From Arthrobacter agilis (lineage in GTDB: Bacteria > Actinomycetota > Actinomycetes > Actinomycetales > Micrococcaceae), in assembly GCF_030816075.1 (NCBI RefSeq), contig NZ_JAUSXO010000001.1:3224001-3288000 (forward strand): a DNA stretch of 64,000 nt, given 5' to 3'. Below the pieces are notes generated by a model. That model saw only the letters and a program-made list of their open reading frames with translations, ran no database searches and was not told where the DNA came from. Every line of letters begins with the position of its first letter. The stretch's first letter is position 1. This document shows positions 40,956 to 48,890 of this stretch, piece after piece. The position numbers were made by a program, and so were the translations under genes.

Positions 40956-41378
40956 GTGCCGGAGTTGAACGATTGGTCGACCAGCCGCCTGCTAACGACC
41001 GCGGCCCGCATCGTCGAGCACTCATGGAACGAGAAACTCCTGGGGATCGGCATCACGCACGCAGGATTGACCACGCTGGGAGTGCTGGAGCGGGAAGGGA
41101 CCCTCACCGGCGTCCGCCTGGCGCAACTCGTCCACGTGCAGGCACAGACCGTAGGACGCACCCTGGACCGACTGGAGAAGCGGGGCCTGGTGACCCGCCT
41201 CCGCAACACCGCCGACCGCCGAAGCCAGCGCATCACCATCACCTCGGCCGGCTTGAAAGCCCTGGAGCGGGCGAAGAACATCGAGAACGAATTGATGGCC
41301 GAGGACGGCCTCGCGTCGGAAGACCTGCGCGATCGGCTGAAGACGGTCATCAACGAGCTCGGTCCGAAGAAGGACTAG
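40956..41378 (+). CDS. MarR family transcriptional regulator
   Basis: A 140-residue winged-helix regulator: WSTSRLLTTAARIVEHSWNE, GITHAGLTTLGVLEREGTLT, QLVHVQAQTVGRTLDRLEKR, and a wing with RNTADRRSQRITIT. GTG at 40956 is preferred because VPELNDWSTSRLL aligns with the start of the paralogue at 58972; GGGAAGG lies about ten bases upstream. An ATG at 40929 is an alternative. MarR proteins bind palindromes and are released by phenolics or oxidants. Sites resembling one palindrome occur before this gene, the PRC gene and the catalase/LEA genes. Its TAG stop overlaps that of convergent dnaB. Confidence 0.9.
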   Translation: MPELNDWSTSRLLTTAARIVEHSWNEKLLGIGITHAGLTTLGVLEREGTLTGVRLAQLVHVQAQTVGRTLDRLEKRGLVTRLRNTADRRSQRITITSAGLKALERAKNIENELMAEDGLASEDLRDRLKTVINELGPKKD

Positions 41379-42751
41379 TAGCCGCCGCCGTCCGCAGCCA
41401 TGTTGTTGAAGCGCGAGTAGTGGCCCTGGAAGCCGACCACGAGGGTCTTGGTGGGTCCATTACGGTGCTTCGCGACGATCACGTCGGCCTCGCCCGCGCG
41501 CGCCGACTCCTTGTCGTAGACGTCGTCGCGATGCAGCAGGATCACCATGTCCGCATCCTGTTCGATCGATCCGGACTCGCGCAGATCGGAGACCTGGGGG
41601 CGCTTGTCCGTCCGCTGCTCGGATCCACGGTTGAGCTGTGACAGCGCGACCACCGGGACGTTGAGCTCCTTGGCCAGCAGTTTGAGTGCGCGCGAGAACT
41701 CCGACACCTCCTGCTGGCGGGACTCCACACGCTTCCCGGACGACATCAGCTGCAGGTAGTCCAGCACCACGAGCTTGAGGTCGTGCCGCTGCTTGAGGCG
41801 GCGGCACTTCGCCCTGATCTCCATGAGTGACATGTTCGGGCTGTCGTCGATGAACAGGGGTGCGTCGTTCATGCGTCCCATGGTGGTGGCGATCTTGCCC
41901 CACTGCTCGTCCTTGATCGTGCCCTTGCGCAGGTCCTGCAGACCGATCGTCGCTTCGGCCGAGAGCAGGCGCATCGCGATCTCGTTGCGGCCCATCTCGA
42001 GGGAGAAGAACACCGTGGCCATGTTGTGCTTGATGGCGGCGGAGCGCGCCCAGTCGAGCGCGAAGGTGGACTTGCCCATGGCCGGACGTGCCGCGACGAC
42101 GATCATCTGGCCACCGTGGAGGCCCTGGGTCAGCTCGTCGAGTTCGTAGAAACCGGTCGGCACGCCGGTCATGCCCTCCCCACGATGACCCGCGGACTCG
42201 ATCTCGTCGACGGTCCCCTCGATGATGTCCTTCAGGGCGACATAGTCCTCGGCGGTACGGCGTTCCGCCACCGCATACACCTCGGCCTGAGCGGCATTGA
42301 CGAGGTCGTCCACCTCGCCGTCGTTGGAGTAGCCGAGCTGTACGATCTTGGTTCCCGCGTCCACCAACCGGCGGAGCACGGCACGCTCACGCACGATCTC
42401 CGCGTAGAAGCCCGCATTGGCCGCCGTCGGCACGGACTGGATGAGCGTATGGAGGTAGGCGGGCCCCCCGATGCGGGAGATCTCCCCGCGCTTGGTCAGC
42501 TCGTCGGAGACCGTCACGGCGTCGGCCGGCTCGCCGCGCCCGTAGAGGTCGATGATGGCCTCGTAGATGCTCTCGTGGGCCGGCCGGTAGAAGTCGAGCC
42601 CCCGGAGGACTTCGACGCAGTCGGCGATGGCATCCTTCGAGAGCATCATCCCCCCGAGCACCGACTGCTCCGCGACGAGGTCCTGTGGAGGCGTGCGCGA
42701 GAACTCCGGGCTACGTGTGTCCGTCGATGAATCTGCATGTGCCAGGGACAC
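41375..42751 (-). CDS. dnaB: Replicative DNA helicase DnaB
   Basis: A 458-residue hexameric helicase without intein. The N-terminal primase-interacting domain (PQDLVAEQSVLGGMMLSKDA, FYRPAHESIYEAIIDLYGRG) is followed by the RecA-like ATPase with Walker A ARPAMGKST (about residue 224), Walker B LKLVVLDYLQLM, and the C-terminal DADMVILLHRDD and VAKHRNGPTKT motifs. GTG start with AGGAGAAAGG upstream. It follows rplI in the same direction after a long gene-free segment, the usual actinobacterial order. Confidence 0.96.
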   Translation of the reverse strand: MSLAHADSSTDTRSPEFSRTPPQDLVAEQSVLGGMMLSKDAIADCVEVLRGLDFYRPAHESIYEAIIDLYGRGEPADAVTVSDELTKRGEISRIGGPAYLHTLIQSVPTAANAGFYAEIVRERAVLRRLVDAGTKIVQLGYSNDGEVDDLVNAAQAEVYAVAERRTAEDYVALKDIIEGTVDEIESAGHRGEGMTGVPTGFYELDELTQGLHGGQMIVVAARPAMGKSTFALDWARSAAIKHNMATVFFSLEMGRNEIAMRLLSAEATIGLQDLRKGTIKDEQWGKIATTMGRMNDAPLFIDDSPNMSLMEIRAKCRRLKQRHDLKLVVLDYLQLMSSGKRVESRQQEVSEFSRALKLLAKELNVPVVALSQLNRGSEQRTDKRPQVSDLRESGSIEQDADMVILLHRDDVYDKESARAGEADVIVAKHRNGPTKTLVVGFQGHYSRFNNMAADGGGY

Positions 42752-43502
42752 TGAAGGGCCTTTCTCCTGCTGTCGAAGCGGTGCTCGCCAGGGCGGTCCA
42801 CCGGATTCCCGGGGCGAGTCTGACAGGACAGGCCTATCACCCGCTGCCCTCACTATTGGGAATCTCCGGCAACGGTAGCCCCCCGCATGGAGGCGGCCAA
42901 GCGCTATCCCAACAGGGGGTGTGGGTAAGTGGATAGATGCTGTGGATAGTGGGCCCTATCTTGTGCACAGGATGGGGACAACCCTTGTGGACAGTGAACT
43001 TTCTTTCCGCTGAAAGCCGCTCTGACCTGCGCAAACGTTATCCCCGGGGTGTGGATCGAATCTATTTTCCGGGGCGCTCCGTCCACAGGGACACTGTTGA
43101 CAACTCCCTCCGCGAGGGTGCGGCAGGTGCGCCTTCGGCCCATATTCCGGCGCCGCCACCCTTCCGTTCCTCACGGTTCGCGCCACAGTCAGCCCGGACG
43201 AGGGCATATGAACCCCGGGGTACTCCTCAGCCCGGTGTCAAACCACCGCACCAGTCTCCGCGGCGCATGTTTTCCGGCACTGCATACCCGCAGGCACATA
43301 TTCCAGCGGGACGGCACGGCACGGCTGGACCCGCCGGCCTCCTCCGCCGTCCACGCCGGCGACCGGGAAGGACGGTGGCCGGCAACACCCGGGACGCACG
43401 GGACGCTCGGGACACCCGGCACGCTCGGTGCGCAGGAACGGACGACCTGCCCGAAGCGCACCGGGAATAGCTCCCCGAGGAGTCCGAGGACACCCCTGAA
43501 CG
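42752..43502. other. 750-bp gene-free segment upstream of dnaB
   Basis: No protein-coding frame is convincing in either direction. The dnaB-proximal third (42905-43110) is AT-richer and holds several DnaA-box-like 9-mers; the rest (43110-43500) is low in structure, with short imperfect direct repeats around GGGACGC/CGGGACAC near 43380-43425. Confidence 0.6.
42941..43087. promoter_or_regulatory. DnaA-box cluster upstream of dnaB
   Basis: Matches to the actinobacterial DnaA box YYRTCCACA (either strand): TGTGGATAG at 42941, TGTGGACAG at 42986 and CCGTCCACA at 43079; weaker ones are TTGTGCACA at 42961 and TGTGGATCG at 43050. Such a cluster could couple dnaB expression to DnaA or titrate DnaA near the origin. 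Confidence 0.5.
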
Positions 43503-43535
43503 CAGGAAGCCCCCGCCATGGGCGGGGGCTTCCTG
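43503..43535 (-). terminator. Hairpin terminator of the rpsF-ssb-rpsR-rplI operon
   Basis: CAGGAAGCCCCCGCC and GGCGGGGGCTTCCTG form a perfect 15-bp stem with a 3-nt loop, 21 bp after the rplI stop. Confidence 0.88.
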
Positions 43536-43556
43536 GTGGACCTGGGTCGCGAGCTA

Positions 43557-44006
43557 CTAGCTGGCGACGACGTCCAGGTCGATGACTGCTGCTACGTCCT
43601 CGTGGAGACGGACGTTGGCCTGGTACGAGCCGACCGACTTGATGTGAGCCGGGAGTTCGACCTTGCGCTTGTCGATCTTGCCGAGACCTGCGGCCTCGAC
43701 GGCCTTGGCGACGTCGTCGGCCTTGACGGTGCCGAACAGGCGGCCGGAGCCACCGGCCTTCACGGTCAGGGTGACGGGCTTGGCCGACAGTGCGGCCGCC
43801 TGGCGCTGGGCGTCCTCGAGCGACGCGTGCTCGCGGGCGGAGCGGGCAGCCTTGATCGACTCGACCTGCTTCTCGCCACCCTTGCTCCACGTCAGGGCGA
43901 AACCGCGGGGCAGAAGGTAGTTACGTGCGTAACCGTTCTTCACCTCGACGACGTCGCCTGCTGCACCGAGTCCGGTGACTTCCTGGGTCAGAATGAGCTT
44001 CGACAT
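43557..44006 (-). CDS. rplI: 50S ribosomal protein L9
   Basis: A 149-residue L9 with the N-terminal domain start [38 protein letters not shown], the long connecting helix and the C-terminal domain ([32 protein letters not shown] strand). It binds 23S rRNA and stabilises the reading frame. Last gene of the ribosomal operon, 17 bp after rpsR. GGGAAAGGG precedes the ATG. Confidence 0.97.
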   Translation of the reverse strand: MSKLILTQEVTGLGAAGDVVEVKNGYARNYLLPRGFALTWSKGGEKQVESIKAARSAREHASLEDAQRQAAALSAKPVTLTVKAGGSGRLFGTVKADDVAKAVEAAGLGKIDKRKVELPAHIKSVGSYQANVRLHEDVAAVIDLDVVAS

Positions 44007-44023
44007 TGTGTTGGTCCCTTTCC

Positions 44024-44263
44024 CTAGCCGCGGCCAGCGCCGGAGTACGGCAGCAGCGCGACTTCGCGGGCGTTCTTGATTGCCTGGGCGATCTTGCGCT
44101 GCTCCTGCACGGTCACGCCGGTGACGCGACGGGCACGGATCTTTCCGCGATCGGAAATGAACTTACGCAGCAGGGCTACGTCCTTGTAGTCGATGACGGT
44201 GACGTCAGCGGCCTTCAGGGGGTTGGACTTTGGTTTGGGCTTACGGAGTTCAGCCTTAGCCAT
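44024..44263 (-). CDS. rpsR: 30S ribosomal protein S18
   Basis: A 79-residue S18: [60 protein letters not shown] core. There are no zinc-binding cysteines, so this is the C-minus form. Many actinobacteria also encode a second S18 elsewhere for zinc starvation. It pairs with S6 on the platform of the small subunit. AAAGGAGCACC precedes the ATG. Confidence 0.97.
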   Translation of the reverse strand: MAKAELRKPKPKSNPLKAADVTVIDYKDVALLRKFISDRGKIRARRVTGVTVQEQRKIAQAIKNAREVALLPYSGAGRG

Positions 44264-44288
44264 CGTGGTGCTCCTTTTACTGTTGGAG

Positions 44289-44309
44289 CCCGCAGAACGA
44301 TTCTGCGGG
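44289..44309 (-). promoter_or_regulatory. Hairpin between ssb and rpsR
   Basis: CCCGCAGAA-CGA-TTCTGCGGG, a perfect 9-bp stem, 25 bp before rpsR. It may attenuate, process or regulate the rpsR-rplI half of the transcript. Confidence 0.5.
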
Positions 44310-44380
44310 ATGGGAGGTGCCAGTTCCTCGCGGAACTGCGGCAGGGGTTCCGGGAACGGGACCGCACTGCCTGGGAGATG

Positions 44381-44956
44381 CTAGAAGGGAGGCTCGGAGT
44401 CGGCGCCGTTGCCCCAGCCCTGCGAATTTCCGCCGGAGGGCGCGCCCCACGGGTCATCCGCGGGCTGGGCCTGCTGGCCGCCGCTCCAGCCGGAGCCGCC
44501 GCCCTGGTTGCCACCGGAGTTGCCGCCGAAGCCGCCGCCCTGGTTGCCACCGGAGTTGCCGCCGAAGCCGCCGCCGTTCCCGCCGCCGGAGCGCTGGGTA
44601 CGGGTGACCTTCGCGGACGCATAGCGCAGGGACGGACCGATCTCGTCCACCTCGAGCTCCATGACGGTGCGCTTTTCGCCTTCTTTGGTGTCGTACGAAC
44701 GCGACTTGAGTCGGCCCTGCGCCACCACACGCGTTCCCTTGGTCAGGGTCTCGGCGACGTTCTCGGCCGCTTCACGCCACACCGACGCACGGAGGAACAG
44801 CGTTTCGCCGTCCTTCCAGTCGTTGGTCTGACGGTCGAACGTACGAGGAGTGGACGCGATGGTGAAGTTGGCGACCGCCGATCCCGACGGCGTGAACCGC
44901 AGCTCGGGGTCGTTGGTGAGGTTGCCGATCACCGTGATGACTGTCTCGCCTGCCAT
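44381..44956 (-). CDS. ssb: Single-stranded DNA-binding protein
   Basis: A 191-residue SSB. The OB fold occupies about residues 1-110 ([60 protein letters not shown]). A Gly/Asn/Gln-rich tail with two copies of [12 protein letters not shown] follows and the protein ends in the acidic tip DSEPPF that recruits replication and repair partners. GGAGGCACC precedes the ATG. Confidence 0.96.
   Translation of the reverse strand: MAGETVITVIGNLTNDPELRFTPSGSAVANFTIASTPRTFDRQTNDWKDGETLFLRASVWREAAENVAETLTKGTRVVAQGRLKSRSYDTKEGEKRTVMELEVDEIGPSLRYASAKVTRTQRSGGGNGGGFGGNSGGNQGGGFGGNSGGNQGGGSGWSGGQQAQPADDPWGAPSGGNSQGWGNGADSEPPF
44496..44567 (-). repeat. Two 36-bp tandem repeats in the ssb tail
   Basis: Identical 36-bp units at 44496-44531 and 44532-44567 encode [16 protein letters not shown] repeats of the disordered linker. 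Copy-number change would alter linker length without touching the DNA-binding fold. Confidence 0.85.
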
Positions 44957-45016
44957 GGTGCCTCCTTGAGTTCCTGTCCGCCGGAGCGGGGTGGATGGAT
45001 GAGGGATCTGCCGAGA

Positions 45017-45322
45017 CTACTCGGCGGAGACCTTCTGCTCCTCGGGGCGGATGATCTTGGTGCGCATGATCGTCTCGTTGAGGCTCAGCTGGCGGTCGAG
45101 CTCGGAAGCCACGGCCGGGGTCGCGGTGAAGTTGACGACGGCGTAGATGCCCTCGGTCTTCTTCTGGATCTCGTACGCAAGGCGCCGGCGTCCCCAGATA
45201 TCCACCTTGTCCACAGTGCCGCCGCCGTTGCGGACGACATTGAGGAACTTCTCGAGTGTCGGGTCGATGGAGCGTTCCTCGACATCGGGGTCGATGATTA
45301 CCATCAATTCATATGCACGCAT
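45017..45322 (-). CDS. rpsF: 30S ribosomal protein S6
   Basis: A 101-residue S6: [77 protein letters not shown]. The chosen ATG has GGAGG about eleven bases upstream; 47 further open codons upstream are leader. First gene of the rpsF-ssb-rpsR-rplI operon. S6-S18 feedback on the rpsF leader is known in other bacteria and is possible here, but no element was identified with confidence. Confidence 0.97.
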   Translation of the reverse strand: MRAYELMVIIDPDVEERSIDPTLEKFLNVVRNGGGTVDKVDIWGRRRLAYEIQKKTEGIYAVVNFTATPAVASELDRQLSLNETIMRTKIIRPEEQKVSAE

Positions 45323-45481
45323 GTGTGAACCCACCTCCTCTGGGCTAAGCGGTCGCGGTCTCTCCGCAACAGGAGGTTCTTTAGCGTTGATCCGGCCGCC
45401 GTCCGCGGTATTTACCGCCGACGGGCTCTGGCACAGACGTATCAATGTTACCGGACGATCCACCGGGGGCGAACTCCTGCC

Positions 45482-46765
45482 CTACCGGCCGTCGCGGAAG
45501 AAGGTGGCCGTGGCCGCAGCGAGGTGTCCCGGGTCGTCGACGCCGCACAGTTCGCGCGCCGAGTGCATGGACAGCAGGGGCGTTCCGACGTCGACCGTGC
45601 GGATGCCCAGCCTCGTGGCCGTCAGCGGTCCGATCGTGGATCCGCAGGGCATGACGTTGTTGGAGACGAACTCCTGGTAGGGCACGCCGCTCGCGCGGCA
45701 CAGCTCCGCCCAGTAGGCGGCACCGGGCGCATCCGTGGTGTACCGCTGGTTGGCGTTGATCTTCAGGAGCGGCCCCCCGTTGAGGACGGGCAGGTTCGCG
45801 GGGTCGTGGCGCTCCGCGTAGTTGGGGTGCACGGCGTGCCCGGCGTCGGCGGACACGCAGAACGACGACGCCAGCGCGCGCAGGCGCTCCTCCGTCCCGG
45901 CACCGAGGCCGAGCGAGATGCGCAGCAGCATGTCCTCGAGGAACGGCCCGCTCGCACCGGAACGGGACCCGCTGCCGACCTCCTCGTGGTCGAATGCGGC
46001 GAGTACCGCGATCGGCCCGTCCGCCTGCTCGTCCGAGGCCGCAGCGATGATCGCCGTGAGACCCGCGTGCACGGAGGAGAGGTTGTCGAGCCGGCCGGAC
46101 GCGAAGAATCCGCCCTGCGCCCCGAAGACGCGGGGTTCCTGCGTGTCGGCGACGACGACGTCGAACCCGCCCACCTCCCGCGGATCGATGCCGGCACTGC
46201 CGGCGAGGAGCCCGAGGAGATCTGCGTCCGCGGGGTCGCCCAGGCCCCAGACGGGGTTCATGTGGCGTTGCTTGTCGAGGCTCAGGCCGTCATTGACGGC
46301 GCGGTCGAGGTGGATGGCCAGTTGCGGGAAGCGCAGCAGCGGCCCGGTGGCGACGAGGTGCTCGCTGCCGTCGCGCAGGGTCAGCCGGCCCGCGAGGGCG
46401 AGTTCGCGGTCCAGCCAGGAGTTCAGGAGCGGTCCGCCGTATACCTCGACGCCGGCCTGCAACCAGCCGTACTTGCCCGTGGTGGGCCGGGGCTTGAGCT
46501 TGAACGACGGCGAATCCGTGTGGGCGCCGAGGATGTGGAACCCGGTGGTGGGACCGGCGCCCGAGGGGACGGCCCAGGCGATGAGCGCGCCGTCGCGGAG
46601 CACGAAGTACCGTCCTGAACCGCCCTCCCAGGCGTCCTGTTCCCGCAGTTCACGGAAACCGGCCGCGGCGAGGCGTCGCCCGCCCTCCGCCACGGCGTGG
46701 AAGCTCGACGGCGAGGCCGCGACGTAGGCGCCGAGGTCCTGGATGTGCGCGGGTGCTGAAGTCAT
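45482..46765 (-). CDS. apeB: M18 family aminopeptidase
   Basis: A 427-residue metallopeptidase of the M18 (aspartyl aminopeptidase) family: GFHILGAHTDSPSFKLKPRP with zinc-ligand His/Asp, WLDRELALAGRLTL, AAFDHEEVGSGSRSGASGPF (catalytic Glu-Glu), ISADAGHAVHPNY-like segment and GTPLLSMHSARELCGVDD with the last His ligand. It removes N-terminal acidic or neutral residues from peptides in the cytoplasm. GGAGG abuts the ATG with no spacer, so the start may be an in-frame TTG five codons upstream. Confidence 0.93.
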   Translation of the reverse strand: MTSAPAHIQDLGAYVAASPSSFHAVAEGGRRLAAAGFRELREQDAWEGGSGRYFVLRDGALIAWAVPSGAGPTTGFHILGAHTDSPSFKLKPRPTTGKYGWLQAGVEVYGGPLLNSWLDRELALAGRLTLRDGSEHLVATGPLLRFPQLAIHLDRAVNDGLSLDKQRHMNPVWGLGDPADADLLGLLAGSAGIDPREVGGFDVVVADTQEPRVFGAQGGFFASGRLDNLSSVHAGLTAIIAAASDEQADGPIAVLAAFDHEEVGSGSRSGASGPFLEDMLLRISLGLGAGTEERLRALASSFCVSADAGHAVHPNYAERHDPANLPVLNGGPLLKINANQRYTTDAPGAAYWAELCRASGVPYQEFVSNNVMPCGSTIGPLTATRLGIRTVDVGTPLLSMHSARELCGVDDPGHLAAATATFFRDGR

Positions 46766-47004
46766 CCTCCGATTCAACCAGATATGCGCGGATGGGCTGC
46801 TGGAGGGGCCGGCTCTGCCTGTCTTCGACCCCCGCTTCGCTCTTTCTTCGGTTTTCACGCGGTCTTCGGATTTCCTTCGCCGAGGATGCACGCGAAACGC
46901 AGGCTGCGGTTTAGCTTGCGCGATCAGAGTGGATACCAGAAGAACCGGGACCCACTGGGGGTGCCGGACGGCACACCACCAGATTCCAGGAAAAGGGTCT
47001 CACC

Positions 47005-47640
47005 ATGGCACGCATCTCCCGCATCACCCTGAAGTCCACCTCCGGCAAGGTCCTGGCCTCGGTCGCCCTGCTCGGTGTCGCCGCCTCCGTCGCAGGCCTT
47101 GGCACCTATGGTTCCTTCACCTCCACCACCTCCGCCAGCGAGAACGTCACCGCCGGCTCCGTGAACGTCGCCCTCGGCGCCGAAGGCACCGCCGCCAACC
47201 GCCTCACCGTCGCCGCCACCGGCATCGTCCCGGGCGACTCCATCCAGCGTGCCGCGACCCTCACCAACACCGGCAACCAGAACTTCGGCGGCGTCACCCT
47301 CAGCACCACCGCCGTCGGCACCCCGACCCTGCTCACCACCGACGCCCTCAACGGCCTCCAGGTCACCGTCGACGCCTGCACCGTGCCCTGGACCGAGACC
47401 GGCACCGCCCCCGCCTACACCTACACCTGCGCCGGGACCACCACCACGGTCCTGCCGACCCGCCCGATCATCGGCACCGACGTGGTCCTCAACAACCTCG
47501 CCTCGGTCACCAGCACCAAGGCCGACAACCTCCGCGTCACCGCCACCCTGCCCACCACCGCCGGCAACACCTTCCAGGGCCTGGCCAGCACCGTGAACCT
47601 CGCCTTCACCGCCACCCAGCGCGCAGCCACCAGCCGCTAA
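47005..47640 (+). CDS. TasA/CalY-like secreted protein with SipW-type signal peptide
   Basis: A 211-residue exported protein. The N-terminus (KSTSGKVLASVALLGVAASV, AGLGTYGSFTSTTSASENV) is the SipW-dependent signal type seen in TasA and camelysin; the mature part is Thr/Ala/Asn-rich beta sandwich (AGSVNVALGAEGTAANRLTV, ATLTNTGNQNFGGVTLST). Such proteins form extracellular fibres. Only two cysteines occur (DACTVPW, YTCAGT), possibly a disulfide. Nearly every codon ends in C or G, stronger than its neighbours, suggesting very high expression. AAAAGGGTC precedes the ATG. No SipW peptidase gene is in the window. Confidence 0.82.
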   Translation: MARISRITLKSTSGKVLASVALLGVAASVAGLGTYGSFTSTTSASENVTAGSVNVALGAEGTAANRLTVAATGIVPGDSIQRAATLTNTGNQNFGGVTLSTTAVGTPTLLTTDALNGLQVTVDACTVPWTETGTAPAYTYTCAGTTTTVLPTRPIIGTDVVLNNLASVTSTKADNLRVTATLPTTAGNTFQGLASTVNLAFTATQRAATSR

Positions 47641-47737
47641 CCCCCCCCACCCCCGGCGCCCAGGACCCCCACGTCCAGGACGACAGGGCACCGGCGTCTC
47701 CACCGGACACCCGCAGCCAGCACGAGGAAGGACGACC

Positions 47738-48187
47738 ATGAGCCGGCACCGCGCCCCACGCCGACTGCGGCGGGTCCGCTTCCTCGTGCGGGTGCTGATC
47801 GCCGTCGTGGTGTTCACCTGCGCCCCGACGATCGCGCAGGCCGCCTTCTCCGGTGCGGCGACGGCTCCGATGAAGGTCACGGCCTATACAGTGCCGGCTC
47901 CGGTGGGGATGACCGCCTCGGCGAACTGTCCACCCTTCTCGGGAACGATGACCGTGGCAGTCACCGATTTCGGCGCGGTGGACCGGGCGACGTCCTACAC
48001 GCTGACACTGACGAAGCCTGGGACGACCACGGATGTCGCACCGCCGCAGGAGCTGAAGGTGGGCCGGACGGCGACCTTCACCGTGCCGAGAGGATTCCTG
48101 CAGTACCCCACGTACACACTGAGCATTCGTGCCAACGTCGGCGCATGGACAGGCAAGCAATCCCTCGTGAGGGATTTTTCCTGCTGA
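47738..48187 (+). CDS. Small secreted protein beside the TasA-like gene
   Basis: A 149-residue protein with an Arg-rich start and signal peptide (FLVRVLIAVVVFTCAPTIAQ, AAFSG), then a fibronectin-like beta domain (VPAPVGMTASANCPPFSGTM, ATSYTLTLTKPGTTTDVAPP) with a terminal Cys (VRDFSC) that could pair with the Cys near residue 65. AGGAAGG precedes the ATG. It is 97 bp after the TasA-like gene, probably the same transcript, and may be a minor fibre or anchoring subunit. Confidence 0.7.
   Translation: MSRHRAPRRLRRVRFLVRVLIAVVVFTCAPTIAQAAFSGAATAPMKVTAYTVPAPVGMTASANCPPFSGTMTVAVTDFGAVDRATSYTLTLTKPGTTTDVAPPQELKVGRTATFTVPRGFLQYPTYTLSIRANVGAWTGKQSLVRDFSC
48159..48179 (+). terminator. Intrinsic terminator overlapping a gene end
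   Basis: AATCCCTC-GT-GAGGGATT followed by TTT: a classic stem and U tract, unusual for this genome, located within the last nine codons of the small secreted protein gene. Confidence 0.65.
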
Positions 48188-48194
48188 TCGGCCC

Positions 48195-48890
48195 TCAGTG
48201 CGCCGGACCCGGCACCACGATCCCGTTCTCGTAGGCGTACACGACCGCCTGCACGCGGTCCCGTAGGTCCAGTTTCGTGAGGATGCGCCGCACGTGGGTC
48301 TTGATCGTGGCTTCCGACAGGAAGAACAGGGCTGCGAGTTCGGCGTTCGAGAGCCCCCCGGCGATCGCCTCGAGCACTTCCCGCTCCCTCGGCGTCAGTT
48401 CCGCGAGCCGCCGGTCGGGGACGGTCGCCGTCGCCTGTGCCGGCGGCAGCGACCGGACGTAGGTCTCGAGCAACCGCTGGGTGACGCGCGGTGCGACGAC
48501 GGCGTCTCCGCTCGCGACGATCCGCACCGCGTGCACCAGGTCCTCGGGTGCCACGTCCTTCAGCAGGAACGCCGACGCTCCCGCCTGCAGGCCCGAGAAC
48601 GCGTACTCGTCCAGGTCGAAGGTGGTCAGGATGATGATGCGCGAGCCGGAACCCGAGGCGGTGATCTGGCGGGTGGCCTCGATCCCGTCGCCGAAAGGCA
48701 TCCGGACGTCCATCAGCACCACGTCGGGCTGAAGCTCCGCCGCGAGACGGACGGCTTCGGCTCCTGTGGACGCCTCACCGGCGATCTCGAGGTCCGCCTC
48801 ACCCTCGAGGATCAGCCGGAAGCCCATCCTCAGCAGGGGCTGGTCGTCAGCGAGCAGAACCCTGATGGGCGCGCTGTGGTCGGTGGTCAT
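48195..48890 (-). CDS. NarL/FixJ family response regulator
   Basis: A 231-residue response regulator. The receiver domain has DDQPLL acidic pair, phospho-acceptor Asp in LQPDVVLMDVRMPFGDG, and Lys in FLLKDVAPEDL; the C-terminal LuxR helix-turn-helix is LTPREREVLEAIAGGLSNAE, ATIKTHVRRILTKLDLRDR. It overlaps the histidine kinase gene by 44 bp and is last in an operon with the kinase and an ABC transporter, which it presumably controls. Confidence 0.92.
   Translation of the reverse strand: MTTDHSAPIRVLLADDQPLLRMGFRLILEGEADLEIAGEASTGAEAVRLAAELQPDVVLMDVRMPFGDGIEATRQITASGSGSRIIILTTFDLDEYAFSGLQAGASAFLLKDVAPEDLVHAVRIVASGDAVVAPRVTQRLLETYVRSLPPAQATATVPDRRLAELTPREREVLEAIAGGLSNAELAALFFLSEATIKTHVRRILTKLDLRDRVQAVVYAYENGIVVPGPAH

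Noticed and set aside
43238..43519. A 93-codon frame in the spacer between rplI and dnaB
   Set aside because: Cys/Arg/Pro-rich translation, no ribosome binding site, and it overlaps the rplI terminator hairpin.
47249..47596. A Pro/Thr/Ser-rich frame inside the TasA-like gene
   Set aside because: It is the shifted reading of a C-ending-codon gene; no start signal.
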